From Mesorhizobium sp. YC-39 (lineage in GTDB: Bacteria; Pseudomonadota; Alphaproteobacteria; Rhizobiales; Rhizobiaceae), in contig NZ_JAOWPS010000001.1 in NCBI RefSeq assembly GCF_025753795.1, positions 1,674,001 to 1,738,000 of the forward strand: 64,000 nt of DNA, written 5' to 3'. The notes under the pieces are model-generated. The model did no database searches. It had not been told where the DNA came from and saw only the letters and a program-made list of their open reading frames with translations. Shown one piece after another: positions 39,941 through 49,128 of this stretch; position 1 is the first letter of the stretch, and each line of letters opens with the position of its first letter. The position numbers and the translations under genes were made by a program.

Positions 39941-42619
39941 ATGCTGCTTGAGCGAGAGGGGCCGCTTGGAATATTGTTGGCCCGGGCCGAGAGAGCCGCG
40001 GCCGGACACGGCGGAACCGTGCTGGTGGACGGCGAAGCGGGCGTCGGCAAGACGTCCCTCCTGCGCGAATTCGCGGAGGAGACCGATGGGAATTGCCGGG
40101 TGCTGTGGGGCTGGTGCGAGGCGCTCTTCACGCCACGCCCGCTCGGTCCTCTTCAGGACATGGCGCATCTGCTGGACCCTCGTGTGGCGGCGCTGCTCGA
40201 GGAGACAGCGGCGCCGGAGCGGCTTTTCCCGGCGCTGTTGAATGCGCTTCAGCACACCAAGGGCACGACGGTGCTTATCTTCGAGGATATGCATTGGGCT
40301 GATAATGCGACACTTGACCTGGTAAGATACCTCGGTCGCCGCGTCTCCCTGCTTCGCACGATGCTGGTGCTCAGCATGCGCAGAGACGAGATAAGTGCCG
40401 ATCATCCTCTGACCCACGTGCTCGGCGACCTTCCGTCCGCCTCGGTGCGCCGCCTGACGCTGGAACCGCTGTCTTCCCAGGCAGTGACTGTGCTGGCCGA
40501 GCAGGCCGGCCGCTCCGCCGACCAGCTTTATCGCATTACCGAGGGTAATCCCTTTTTCGTCACCGAGCTTCTGTCCAGCAGTGAGGCCGACCTGGGGCGC
40601 GTGCCCGATTCCATACGCGACGCGGTCTGGTCGCGCCTGTCACGCCTGACCCCTGGAGAGCGCGAGGTGCTGGAGGTCATGAGCATCATGCCGGGCAGCG
40701 TTGAACCTTGGCTGATCCGGTCGCTTCTCGGGGACGAGACCGAAGCTCTCGTGGACCGGTGCGTGGGGCGTGGATTGCTGCGGCGGGACGGTCAGGGTGC
40801 GCTGACGTTTCGCCATGAGCTTGCCAGGGAAGCCACGCTCGACCGCCTCGCTCCGTCTCTCCAACGGTCGCTTCATGCGAAAGTCGAAGCAGCACTCTCC
40901 GAGCTTCCGGCTGCGCAGGCAAGCGCCCTGCTTTCGCGACGGGTGCACCATGCCGGGGGCGCCGACAATGGCGAACGCGTACTGGAGCTTGCGCCGCAGG
41001 CCGCCCGGCAGGCCGCGCGTCTGGGCGCGCATCGCGAGGCGGCTTCACATCTGGCGACCGCGCTCAGATACGTTTCAGAGGCGCCATCGGCGCAGGCAGC
41101 CCAGCTTTATGAAGACTGGGCCTACGAGGCGGGCCTGTCACAGTTCGTCTATGACGAAATCATCGAAGCGCGGCATCGCGCCATTGCGATCTGGCGGCAG
41201 CTTGGACGCATCGACAAGGTCGGTGCCAATCTGCGCTGGTTGTCGCGCCTCCACTGGCGCCGTGGAGAGGGTCAGGAGGCTGAAGACCACGCCGACCAGG
41301 CGGTCCGCGAAGTGGAGACTCTGCCGCCTGGACCGGAACTGGCGATGGCCTACAGCACGCGCTCGCAGCTTCACATGCTGCATTATCGCTTTGATGAGGC
41401 AATCGATTGGGGCTCGCGCGCGATCGCGCTGGCCGATCAATTTGGCGAAGTCGAAACACGCGTCCACGCTTTGAACAATGTCGGCACCTCTCTCCTGTTC
41501 GCTGATCGCCCAGGCGGTCGCGAACGGCTGGAGGAGAGCCTCGCGCTGGCACTCGAACATGGGTTTCACGACCATGCGTCGCGAGCCTATACGAACTTCG
41601 CCGAAGGCGCGGTGGTGTCCAAGGATTTCGTCCTGGCCGAACGGCTGCTCGCGGAAGGGATTGCGTATTGCGCCAGGCACGACCTCGATTCGGCGGCGCA
41701 ATACCTGCTCGGCCGGCAAGCACAGCTTCGGACTGAGCAGGGTCGCTTTCGCGAGGCCGAGACGATTGCCCAGGGCGTCATGAATCTCGAGCGCCTGCCG
41801 ATGGTGATGCACCTGCCGGCTCTTACGGAACTCGGCAGGGCGCGGATCCGGCTGGGTGAGGCCGGTGGCGCGGCCCTGCTGGAGCAGGCACTCCAGGAGG
41901 GTCTGTCGACCGGCGAGGCTCAACGCGTCATACCGGTTCGCTTGGCGCTGGCCGAGGCCGCTTGGCTTGCCGAGGAGCCCGGCGCCGGCCGCAAGCAGCT
42001 GACGGCCCTCGCCGAAATGGACCTAGACAATTTCCGCCCCTGGGATGTCGGCGAACTGGCAGTCTGGTGGCAGCGCTGCGGAATGGCGGGATTGCTGCCG
42101 GTGCCGGTCGCCGGCATTCCCTTGCCGCGAGCATTGGAACTTCGCGGCGATCCGATGGCGGCCTCGGCCGAATGGTCCCGTCTGGGTCTTCCCTATGAGT
42201 CGGCGCTCGCTCTCATGCAGGTCCGCGGAAGCGATGCCGGCGAGGCACTGGGTCGCGCCGTGACGACATTGGAGGGCCTCGAAGCGCGCCCCGCCGCAGT
42301 GCTGGCGCGAAAGCTGGCGCAACGCATCGGAGCCGCCGGTCAACTCCCGAAGCAGCGCCGGGGGCCGTACACCGTGGCCAGGCAGCATCCGCTAGGTCTG
42401 ACGAGGCAAGAACAACAGGTGCTCACGATGATTGCTCAAGGTTTAGGCAACAAGGAGGCGGCACGACGCCTGTCGCGCTCACCGCGGACAATCGAGCACC
42501 AGGTTTCCGCCGTGCTCGGCAAATTCAGCGCAACAAACCGGATGGAAATTCTACTGCGCCTTCGCGGCGAGCCCTGGCTTTTGCCGCCGGCAGACGCATT
42601 GCAAGCCCGCGAAAGCTAG
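39941..42619 (+). CDS. Large LuxR-type regulator with AAA ATPase domain
   Basis: An 892-residue LAL/MalT-like regulator. The N-terminal AAA_16 ATPase has Walker A GEAGVGKT (31-38) and Walker B VLIFEDMHWAD near 110. A long helical TPR-like middle section (about residues 340-760) includes AREAASHLATALRY-, MLHYRFDEAIDWGSRAIALADQF- and LAERLLAEGIAYC-type repeats. The C-terminal LuxR helix-turn-helix is at 820-880 (LTRQEQQVLTMIAQGLGNKEAARRLSRSPRTIEHQVSAVLGKF). ATG at 39941; GGAGG lies 11 bases upstream, a little far. The inducer and targets are unknown; no obvious partner gene adjoins it. Confidence 0.92.
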   Translation: MLLEREGPLGILLARAERAAAGHGGTVLVDGEAGVGKTSLLREFAEETDGNCRVLWGWCEALFTPRPLGPLQDMAHLLDPRVAALLEETAAPERLFPALLNALQHTKGTTVLIFEDMHWADNATLDLVRYLGRRVSLLRTMLVLSMRRDEISADHPLTHVLGDLPSASVRRLTLEPLSSQAVTVLAEQAGRSADQLYRITEGNPFFVTELLSSSEADLGRVPDSIRDAVWSRLSRLTPGEREVLEVMSIMPGSVEPWLIRSLLGDETEALVDRCVGRGLLRRDGQGALTFRHELAREATLDRLAPSLQRSLHAKVEAALSELPAAQASALLSRRVHHAGGADNGERVLELAPQAARQAARLGAHREAASHLATALRYVSEAPSAQAAQLYEDWAYEAGLSQFVYDEIIEARHRAIAIWRQLGRIDKVGANLRWLSRLHWRRGEGQEAEDHADQAVREVETLPPGPELAMAYSTRSQLHMLHYRFDEAIDWGSRAIALADQFGEVETRVHALNNVGTSLLFADRPGGRERLEESLALALEHGFHDHASRAYTNFAEGAVVSKDFVLAERLLAEGIAYCARHDLDSAAQYLLGRQAQLRTEQGRFREAETIAQGVMNLERLPMVMHLPALTELGRARIRLGEAGGAALLEQALQEGLSTGEAQRVIPVRLALAEAAWLAEEPGAGRKQLTALAEMDLDNFRPWDVGELAVWWQRCGMAGLLPVPVAGIPLPRALELRGDPMAASAEWSRLGLPYESALALMQVRGSDAGEALGRAVTTLEGLEARPAAVLARKLAQRIGAAGQLPKQRRGPYTVARQHPLGLTRQEQQVLTMIAQGLGNKEAARRLSRSPRTIEHQVSAVLGKFSATNRMEILLRLRGEPWLLPPADALQARES

Positions 42620-42697
42620 AGCATGACCCCGAACCGAAGGTCGGCGAAGCAAAAAGTTGCAGACTTTTCGGACAAGATCAGGCGAAAAAACAAGGAT

Positions 42698-42764
42698 CTA
42701 GAGCAATTCCAGGAAAAGTGTGAAACGGTTTTCTGTCCGGAATTGCGTCAAAACAAAGAGTTAG
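42698..42764. repeat. Rhizobial-type palindromic intergenic repeat
   Basis: GCAATTCC (42703-42710) and GGAATTGC (42739-42746) are the arms of an imperfect hairpin that also pairs AGGAAAA with TTTTCTGT. The same element recurs at 60735-60778 with its flanking GTTTTCCGTCC and AAAACAAA, so it is a dispersed repeat. Confidence 0.85.
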
Positions 42765-42932
42765 AGCTCGCGAAAACTGGGGAACCGGCCGCCCAAAAAT
42801 GGGTGATGGCACCGATTTGCGGGCCTACCGGCACGCATAGAATTGGTTTCGCAGCGTGGAAGATCCCCCAAGATCCATCCACGCCTTCCTGATCCGAAGG
42901 AACAGGGGCACTGGGGTGAGGCACAGGAAGCC

Positions 42933-42963
42933 GCCGACGGCGTCCGAATAGCACGCCGTCGGC
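42933..42963. terminator. Perfect 11-bp hairpin
   Basis: GCCGACGGCGT (42933-42943) and ACGCCGTCGGC (42953-42963) enclose a 9-base loop. It lies between the plus-strand LuxR gene and the minus-strand gene ending at 43174, so it could stop transcription from both. No T-run. Confidence 0.45.
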
Positions 42964-43173
42964 AGGTGTGCGCAGACCGTGTAAAAACCTGATCAGGAGA
43001 TGGCGTCGCCGCGGCCGCTGTCTGGTAAGCCGACCTTCTGAAATTCGCTTGGCGGTGGGAAGGGGACGTCGAAGCCCCCGCCGCTTCCGGACCTCGGATT
43101 ATGACTTAGCCCGCGTTGACTCTCATGGACGGGCCCGAGCAAGCAGCACCTCTGACAGTGGACAGTAAATCCG

Positions 43174-43773
43174 TTACTGCTCCTTCTTGAACAAATCCTG
43201 GAAGATGAGCTGGCCCCAAGTGTGGCCGCGTGCGTGCACCAGCGCGCCACCCTCGTTGAGCTTTCCCAGCTTGATGGGTGCGAACCCGAGTTGTTTGGCC
43301 AAAGCCGCTACGGGAGCGGTCGCGTCCTCGTCGTCGCTCGACAGAAAGACGACCCGGTGGCCGCCCTTGACGACCGGATCGGCAGCCAGGGTGGCCGCAA
43401 TCAGGTGATTGAAACCTTTTACGAATTTGGCGCCGGTGAACGACGTCGCGACGAAGGCGGAGGAGGGGAGGCCGTCCAGCTCCTCAGGGACAGGAAACGC
43501 GTTCATCGCATCGATGACCGTCTTGCCTTTCCAACTCGGCAGGGCTTTCGCAACCTCGCGATGCTCGCCGAAAGGGACCGCCAAGATGATTGTGTCGGCC
43601 TCGAGTGCTTCCCGCAGCGACTTGGCGACGACCGTGGGTCCAATCGCCCGAGCCTGCGGCGCCAACGCCTCGGGCGGCCGGCGGCTCGCGACGGTCACGT
43701 CGATGTTTTTACGGGCGAAGGCGTGGGCGAGGGCCTGGCCTATCTTACCGAATCCTACAATCGCATAGCTCAT
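43174..43773 (-). CDS. NADPH-dependent F420 reductase-like oxidoreductase
   Basis: A 199-residue Rossmann protein of the F420-reductase/NAD-binding_2 type: YAIVGFGKIGQALAHAFARKNIDVTVASRRPPEAL (GxGxxG with SRR, favouring NADPH), TIILAVPFGEHREVAKALPSWKGKTVIDAMNAF and SFTGAKFVKGFNHL. GGAGAAGTATT precedes the ATG at 43773. Real F420 users are rare in Proteobacteria, so a general NADPH-dependent role is likelier. Followed on the same strand by nothing; the SDR gene lies upstream. Confidence 0.85.
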   Translation of the reverse strand: MSYAIVGFGKIGQALAHAFARKNIDVTVASRRPPEALAPQARAIGPTVVAKSLREALEADTIILAVPFGEHREVAKALPSWKGKTVIDAMNAFPVPEELDGLPSSAFVATSFTGAKFVKGFNHLIAATLAADPVVKGGHRVVFLSSDDEDATAPVAALAKQLGFAPIKLGKLNEGGALVHARGHTWGQLIFQDLFKKEQ

Positions 43774-43988
43774 AATACTTCTCCAATCCGTGTAGATATT
43801 GATTCCCGGCCCTCAACGGCGCGGGGTTATCCGTTTCGCTGCGTGGCGACCTTCGCGAGATCCTCGGACCGCCACCCCAAGCGATGCGCGTCATCGGTTC
43901 GAATTCCTGAATTGACGCGTAGACGTCCTGCCGTGAACGACTTCCTCGCGGCCGGACGGTCAGCCACCTCCGGCGATCCGGCGCGATT

Positions 43989-44723
43989 TCAGATGGCCGA
44001 GAAGCCGCCGTCGACAGACAACTCCACCCCATTCACGAAGCTCGAATCGTCTGAAGCAAGAAACAGCGCGGCCGCCGCAACTTCATCAGGACGCCCCATC
44101 TTTCCCCGCGGGATCAGGGATTCGAACATCTGCTTCGCCTCCTCGGTGAGAACTTGGTCCTGCATCGGTGTGGCGATCGGCCCCGGGTGCAACACGTTCA
44201 CCCGGATATTCCTGCCCTTGAGTTCGTTGAGCCACCCGCGTGCGAATGCGTGCAGCGCCGCCTTGCTCGCCGCATACACGCTGTAACCAGGAAAACCTTT
44301 GATCGAAGCAACTGACCCGGTCATGAAGATCGATCCGCCATCGTTGAACAGCGGCAACGCCTTCTGAACCGTAAACAGCGTGCCACGCGTATTCAGGCCG
44401 AAGGTCGCATCGAAATGCTGCTCGGTAATCTCGCCCAGCGGGACGGCTTCGCCCGTGCCGGCGCTCGCGTACAGGACGTCGATCTTGCCCTTTTCCCGCT
44501 TGACTGTATCGAACAGGCGGTCGAGGTCGTCGAGATTGGACGCGTCGCCGCGCACGCCGGTCACGTTCCGGCCGATCAGCTTGACGGCCCCGTCCAGCGC
44601 CTCTTGCCTCCGGCCCGTGATGAAAACATAGGCGCCTTCTTCAACGAACCGCTTGGCGCTCGCCAGCGCCATGCCGCTCGATCCACCCGTGATAACTGCA
44701 ACCTTACCGTCAAGCTTTCCCAT
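43989..44723 (-). CDS. Short-chain dehydrogenase/reductase
   Basis: A 244-residue classical SDR: cofactor motif TGGSSGMALA, SerAla in MTGSVASIKG and catalytic YAASK in GYSVYAASKAALHAFARGWLNEL. The third Gly of the cofactor motif is Ala (GGSSGMA), as in some family members. Arg after the second strand in FITGRRQEAL favours NADP. The ATG at 44723 has AGGAGAAGTC upstream; an open frame to 44819 is not homologous. Divergent from the LysR gene at 44992, the likely regulator. Confidence 0.9.
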   Translation of the reverse strand: MGKLDGKVAVITGGSSGMALASAKRFVEEGAYVFITGRRQEALDGAVKLIGRNVTGVRGDASNLDDLDRLFDTVKREKGKIDVLYASAGTGEAVPLGEITEQHFDATFGLNTRGTLFTVQKALPLFNDGGSIFMTGSVASIKGFPGYSVYAASKAALHAFARGWLNELKGRNIRVNVLHPGPIATPMQDQVLTEEAKQMFESLIPRGKMGRPDEVAAAALFLASDDSSFVNGVELSVDGGFSAI

Positions 44724-44991
44724 GACTTCTCCTTTTCGTGGTGTCGAGACAGCATCTGCCTCCGAGAACCTCGAAATGGGTCCGCCGGCGTCAGTTGTTG
44801 AGTGCGGAAGCGCGCACATCGGTGGTGCAAAATCGATCCGGTTGGACGACTGACGCCAGCCGCGACGATCGGTATCCGCCGTTCGGAACTGGGCCGCGCT
44901 CGTTGACGCAGGCTATAATGACCGGCCGTACTGCTATACGATGCGTTAGATACGGGCTTTGCAGGCGCACCGCTCGGTGCCGGATTGCACC

Positions 44992-45888
44992 ATGATTGAC
45001 TGGGATGACGTTCGCTACTTTCTTGCCGTCGCGCGCGGAGGCTCACTGCGAGCTGGCGCCGAGCGCCTTGGGGTGAATCACTCGACCGCGCTGCGACGCA
45101 TCGCTCAGCTCGAGGAACGCCTCGGGGCGCAGATGTTCGAAAAGCTGCCTTCGGGCTACCGCCTGACGGCTGCGGGCGAGGAGGTCCTCGAGCTCGCGAA
45201 CCAGATGGAAGCGTTGTCGCACCAGTTGGAGACGCGCGTCTTCGGGCGCGACCAGAGCGTGCGCGGGCTTCTGCGGGTGACGTTGACACCGATCCTCGCG
45301 ACACACCTGCTCATCCCGGACTTCGCCGATTTCGCGCGTCTGCATCCGGACATCGAGATGGAAATCCTGTCGTCCGGCGAGCTGGCAAATCTGACCAAGC
45401 GCGAGGCCGACGTCGCGATCCGCGTCGTCTACGACCGCAAAACCCTGCCGCTCAATCTTCACGGCCTGAAGGGACCGGAGCTGTTCGGCGGCGTCTACAT
45501 ATCCCGCGATCGACTAGCCGCATGGCGTGCGGGCGCGCCTGATCCCATCCGGTGGATCGTCATAGGCATGCATGGCATTCCAGAGTGGGCCAGCGAGGGT
45601 GAGGTTCGCACCACGGGGGTTCCGTTCAGGACCACGGACGCCGCAGCGGAGATCGTTGCTGTACGGCAAGGGCTCGGGATCACGACGCTGCCGTGCTTCG
45701 TCGGAGATGCCGACCCCCTGCTGGTGAGGGTGCCGGGCACCGACCTGCACATGTACGGAACGGTCTGGCTTCTCACACAGGGCGAGACACGCAAGACGAA
45801 GCGCGTGCGGCTCTTCACGGAGTTCGTATCCCGCAGGCTCGCCGCGTACGCTCCGCTTCTCGCGGGGCTGTCTGTATCGCGCGACTGA
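44992..45888 (+). CDS. LysR family transcriptional regulator
   Basis: A 298-residue LysR protein: WDDVRYFLAVARGGSLRAGAERLGVNHSTALRRIAQLEERLGAQMFEKLPSGYRLTAAGEEVL and a substrate-binding C-terminal domain. ATG at 44992 leads straight into the helix-turn-helix (IDWDDVRYFL), but the ribosome binding site is weak. Divergent from the SDR/F420-like pair, 268 bases away, which it probably controls. Confidence 0.92.
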   Translation: MIDWDDVRYFLAVARGGSLRAGAERLGVNHSTALRRIAQLEERLGAQMFEKLPSGYRLTAAGEEVLELANQMEALSHQLETRVFGRDQSVRGLLRVTLTPILATHLLIPDFADFARLHPDIEMEILSSGELANLTKREADVAIRVVYDRKTLPLNLHGLKGPELFGGVYISRDRLAAWRAGAPDPIRWIVIGMHGIPEWASEGEVRTTGVPFRTTDAAAEIVAVRQGLGITTLPCFVGDADPLLVRVPGTDLHMYGTVWLLTQGETRKTKRVRLFTEFVSRRLAAYAPLLAGLSVSRD

Positions 45889-45927
45889 TGCGCAACAGGT
45901 CGCCGGCGACGCTTTCAGTGGACGGGC

Positions 45928-46038
45928 GGTGGAAGAGAGCTTAGGGCGGTGAAAGCCGAAGCGGCACTCTCAATCCTCGCCTTCAACATACTCCATGCCG
46001 TGAACGCCTTCAGCATTGCGGCGATCAGGCCGAGCTGA
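45928..46038 (+). pseudogene. Possible transposase C-terminal remnant
   Basis: A frame around 45949 reads VKAEAALSILAFNILHAVNAF and stops at 46038. It resembles the conserved end of IS1182/IS5-type transposases (a V..E..L..LAYN..R pattern). Only about 35 residues are visible, with no inverted repeats or upstream domain, so this is a weak fossil call. Confidence 0.3.
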
Positions 46039-46172
46039 GCCTCAGCCCCGCTTCGCGGCGACCGTGTTCGGCTGCTGCGAGCCGAGTTCTTGCACAGCCT
46101 GCCGCACACCGCCCTTCAGTCGCGCCGTTTAGCGATCCACGTAATGATCAGGAGGTGCCGTGTCGCTTCGGC

Positions 46173-47105
46173 TTAATCCCGCAGCAGGTCGAACATCAGT
46201 TTGAAGAAACGGCCCGCATCGACCTCATGCGCGATACGGGCATTGTCCTTCTGGCCGCGCTCGCCCCAGAAATCGGCGACCGTCGCGCCGAATGCGTAGC
46301 TGCCGGACAGGTCGACGCCGATATGGGCGGGACGTGTGCGCACCAGCGTCGGATCGATCGCCAGCGCCAGCACCAGCGGATCGTGCATCGCCCCGCCGAC
46401 GCCCATCGAGTTGCGATGCAGCTTCTCGTAGAACAGCAGCCAATCGTTGACGAGCCGGCCAAGCGGCGTGTCGATGGTCGCGAGTTCGGCATATTGCGGC
46501 GCCTCGATCAGCACCTGCATGGTGACATCGAGGCCGACCATCAGCAGCGGCACGCCGCTGTCCAGCACGATCTTCAGCGCCTCCGGATCGCAGAAGGCAT
46601 TGAACTCGGTCGGCGTGATGATCTCGCTCTTGCGGTAGAACACGCCGCCCATCCAGATCAGTTCCTTGATCTTGGGCAGCACGTCGCGATGCTTGAGGAT
46701 CAAAAGGCCGATATTGCTCAGCGGTCCGGTGGCGACCACCAGGATCGGCTCGGGCGAAGCGCGCAGCGCATCGGCGAGGAAATCGACCGCATGTTGCTTG
46801 ACCGGCTTGATGGTGGCCTGCGGCAGATAGGGCGAGCCTTCGAGCCCGCTCGGTCCGTCGGCGGTGCCGAGCACCAGCGGCCTGGCCAACGGACGATGAC
46901 AGCCCTGCGCCACCGGCACGTCGCCGGCGCCGATGAATTCGAGGATGCGCAGCGTATTGGCCGTCGTCTTCTCGACCTCGGCGTTGCCGCAGGTGGTGGT
47001 GACGCCGAGCAGTTTGATGGCCGGCGAGCGGTGCGCCATGACCAGCGCAATGGCATCGTCATGGCCGGGGTCGCAATCGAACAGGATGGGAGTTGCAATG
47101 GTCAT
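46173..47105 (-). CDS. Nucleoside hydrolase
   Basis: A 310-residue nucleoside hydrolase (IU-NH family) that splits ribonucleosides to ribose and base. The Ca-binding N-terminal motif is DCDPGHDDAIAL (Asp10, Asp12, Asp16, Asp17), followed by TTCGNAEVEKTT, and the late AMHDPLVLALAID carries the catalytic-site His and Asp. The ATG at 47105 follows AAGGACGGTACC. Last gene of the minus-strand operon with the BMP-type importer, so it acts on the imported nucleoside in the cytoplasm. Confidence 0.94.
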   Translation of the reverse strand: MTIATPILFDCDPGHDDAIALVMAHRSPAIKLLGVTTTCGNAEVEKTTANTLRILEFIGAGDVPVAQGCHRPLARPLVLGTADGPSGLEGSPYLPQATIKPVKQHAVDFLADALRASPEPILVVATGPLSNIGLLILKHRDVLPKIKELIWMGGVFYRKSEIITPTEFNAFCDPEALKIVLDSGVPLLMVGLDVTMQVLIEAPQYAELATIDTPLGRLVNDWLLFYEKLHRNSMGVGGAMHDPLVLALAIDPTLVRTRPAHIGVDLSGSYAFGATVADFWGERGQKDNARIAHEVDAGRFFKLMFDLLRD

Positions 47106-47116
47106 GGTACCGTCCT

Positions 47117-48130
47117 TCACGCTGCTCGCTCGTACCGCGCGACAGTCTGCTTGAACATGTTGAGGAAGCGCCGGCCGTCGAGATCGGTGCAGATGCGCGT
47201 GGTCGTCGGCCCGCCACCGGGCAGCAATTGCCGGCCGCGATGGGCAACGGTCTGCCCGCGCGCGATACGCCCGTCCAGCACGACATCGACGAACAGAGGC
47301 TCGGTCATGGTGGCAAGGCCGGGATCGAAGGCCAGCGCCACCGTGATCACGTCGTCCATCGGGAAGCCGACCAGGTCGAAGAACTCGCGCCAGATGTCGA
47401 TGTAGATCGGGAAGCTGTCTGCGATCATGTTGAAAACGGGATTGTCCCTGGCAAGCGCCTGCATGTCGGCGATGTCGTCGCGCGTCAGCATGGAGGCGGC
47501 GACGCGGTTGTCCTCGCAGATGTCGAGCGGGACAAGGATCTTGTCGACGTCGGCGTTCAGCACGATGCGCGAGGCCTCGGGGTCGGCCCAGATGTTGTAC
47601 TCGGACAGTGGTGTCATGTTGCCGGGCGTCTGGAAATTGCCGCCGAGCACCAGCAGGCGCTTGAGCGCGCCCGTAAGCCGGGGCTCCTGCAGCAGCGCCA
47701 TCGCCGCATTGGTCAGCGGGCCTGTCGTCACCAGCGTGATCTCGCCGGGATTGGCCATCACCGTGTCGATGATGAAGTCTACGGCATGCCCCGTCGTTGC
47801 CTGACGGGACGGGGCTGGCGCCGGCGGATTGAACTTCTTCAGCCGGTCGCCGAAACGGGCGATGAGGCGTTTTTCGAAATGGACCGGCGCCTCCATGTCG
47901 GCCTTGGCGTTGCCGACGATCGGCCGCCACGCGCCGGCGTGAACCGGGATGTCATCACGCCCTGCAAGCGTCAGCGTGTTGAGGACGACATTGGTGACCT
48001 GCTCGATCGGGCCGGCGGCGCCGGTCACGGTGGTCACGCCCTCTAGCCGCAGGTTTGGATTCGCCGCGGCAAACAGCACGGCGAGAATGTCGTCGCCGGC
48101 AGAATCCACGTCGAGGATTATGCGTTCCAT
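47117..48130 (-). CDS. Nucleoside hydrolase-like protein, divergent
   Basis: A 337-residue nucleoside hydrolase family protein. The N-terminal motif is DVDSAGDDILAV: all four Asp (7, 9, 13 and 14) are kept, but the usual PG is SA. Other features: TTVTGAAGPIEQVTNVVLNTLTLAG and VLGGNFQTPGNMTPLSEYNIWADPEAS (family NxxxDPEA). The ATG at 48130 has GAAGGAACTCTCC before it; an in-frame ATG at 48145 overlapping the permease stop as ATGA would add five residues. It may favour a different nucleoside or a C-nucleoside; it is clearly a distinct paralogue of the next gene. Confidence 0.88.
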   Translation of the reverse strand: MERIILDVDSAGDDILAVLFAAANPNLRLEGVTTVTGAAGPIEQVTNVVLNTLTLAGRDDIPVHAGAWRPIVGNAKADMEAPVHFEKRLIARFGDRLKKFNPPAPAPSRQATTGHAVDFIIDTVMANPGEITLVTTGPLTNAAMALLQEPRLTGALKRLLVLGGNFQTPGNMTPLSEYNIWADPEASRIVLNADVDKILVPLDICEDNRVAASMLTRDDIADMQALARDNPVFNMIADSFPIYIDIWREFFDLVGFPMDDVITVALAFDPGLATMTEPLFVDVVLDGRIARGQTVAHRGRQLLPGGGPTTTRICTDLDGRRFLNMFKQTVARYERAA

Positions 48131-48141
48131 GGAGAGTTCCT

Positions 48142-49128
48142 TCATGAGGGATGTTTGCCGCCTGGCTCGATATTCTTGTCGGTCGACAGCAATCTCTGCA
48201 TCGAAGCCAGCGTCTCGGTGATGATTTTTGGTCGCGCGCGGTAGGACAGCGCGAACAGCGCCGTGAGCGCCACGACATAGGGCACGGTGAGAACCAGATA
48301 GGACGGATAGCCGAATGTCTGCAGGCGCAGCGAAAAGGCATCGGCGAAGCCGAACAGCAGGCAACCCCACAGCACCTTCAGCGGATCGCCATTGGAGAAG
48401 ATCAGGATGGCGACCGCCATGAAACCGCGGCCCGAAGACATATTTTCGGTGAACATGGTGATATAGCCAAGCGACAGATGCGCGCCGGCAAGGCCCGCCA
48501 GCAATCCGCACAGCAGCGAGGCGGTATAACGGACACGCGTGATCGAGATGCCGAGCGCCTCGGCGGCTTCGGGTTTTTCGCCGACGACGCGGATATAGAG
48601 CCCGAGACGGGTGCGGTTGTAGAACAGCACCAGCAGCGGCACCGCGATGAAGGCGACATAGACGATCGGCGTGAAGCCGGAGATCAGTGGCGCCCATGAG
48701 CCGAGAACGGCGCGGGCGCCGGGCAGCTGGACTTTCGGCAGGCCGACGATACCGTGGCCGACGATTGAGCCGCGCGTGCCGAAGATCGCCTTCATCAGCG
48801 AGATCGTCATGCCGCCGGCAAGGATGTTGAGCGCCAGCCCGACCACCACTTCATTGGCCCGGAAACTCACCACCAGGACGGCGAAGACCAGGGCGAAGGC
48901 GAGCGCGGCCGCGACGCCGCAGGCCACGCCGGCGAATGCCGAACCCGTCCAGATCGAGCCGATGACGGCGAAGAAGGCGCCGGCAAGCATCTGGCCTTCG
49001 AGCCCGATGTTGAAGATGCCTGCCTTGGTGGTGAACGAGCCGCCGAGCGCGACCAGAAGAATGGGCGCGGTGGTCCGCAGCGTCGCCGCGATCAGCGCGA
49101 CATTGACGAGCTTGTCTAGAATTTCCAT
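48142..49128 (-). CDS. Nucleoside-type ABC transporter permease (YufQ-like)
   Basis: A 328-residue BPD_transp_2 permease, short-form partner of BMP-type importers. Signature GGSFTTKAGIFNIGLEGQMLAGAFFAVIGS near residue 30, then VSFRANEVVVGLALNILAGGMTISLMKAIFG and SGRGFMAVAILIFSNGDPLKVLWGCLLFGFADAF. The ATG at 49128 lies 13 bases inside the upstream permease gene. It pairs with the next permease to form the nucleoside channel. Confidence 0.93.
   Translation of the reverse strand: MEILDKLVNVALIAATLRTTAPILLVALGGSFTTKAGIFNIGLEGQMLAGAFFAVIGSIWTGSAFAGVACGVAAALAFALVFAVLVVSFRANEVVVGLALNILAGGMTISLMKAIFGTRGSIVGHGIVGLPKVQLPGARAVLGSWAPLISGFTPIVYVAFIAVPLLVLFYNRTRLGLYIRVVGEKPEAAEALGISITRVRYTASLLCGLLAGLAGAHLSLGYITMFTENMSSGRGFMAVAILIFSNGDPLKVLWGCLLFGFADAFSLRLQTFGYPSYLVLTVPYVVALTALFALSYRARPKIITETLASMQRLLSTDKNIEPGGKHPS

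Larger units (their letters stand above)
42620..43173. other. 554-base gene-free region
   Basis: No supported gene. It holds a palindromic repeat (42698-42764), a fragment resembling another rhizobial intergenic element (AGCATGACCCCGAACC... from 42620, with GCAGACTTTTCGG nearby), and a strong hairpin (42933-42963). A short open frame at 42623-42892 begins inside the repeats and is not convincing. Confidence 0.7.

Noticed and set aside
42623..42892. 89-codon open frame after the LuxR gene
   Set aside because: It begins inside and runs through palindromic intergenic repeats, with no ribosome binding site or domain.
46173..47930. Apparent 585-residue protein ending in a nucleoside hydrolase
   Set aside because: Its first part is an out-of-frame reading of the preceding hydrolase gene; the real start is 47105 with AAGGAC upstream.
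47117..48697. Apparent 526-residue fusion including a nucleoside hydrolase
   Set aside because: The upstream part is the permease gene read out of frame; the hydrolase has its own start and ribosome binding site at 48130.
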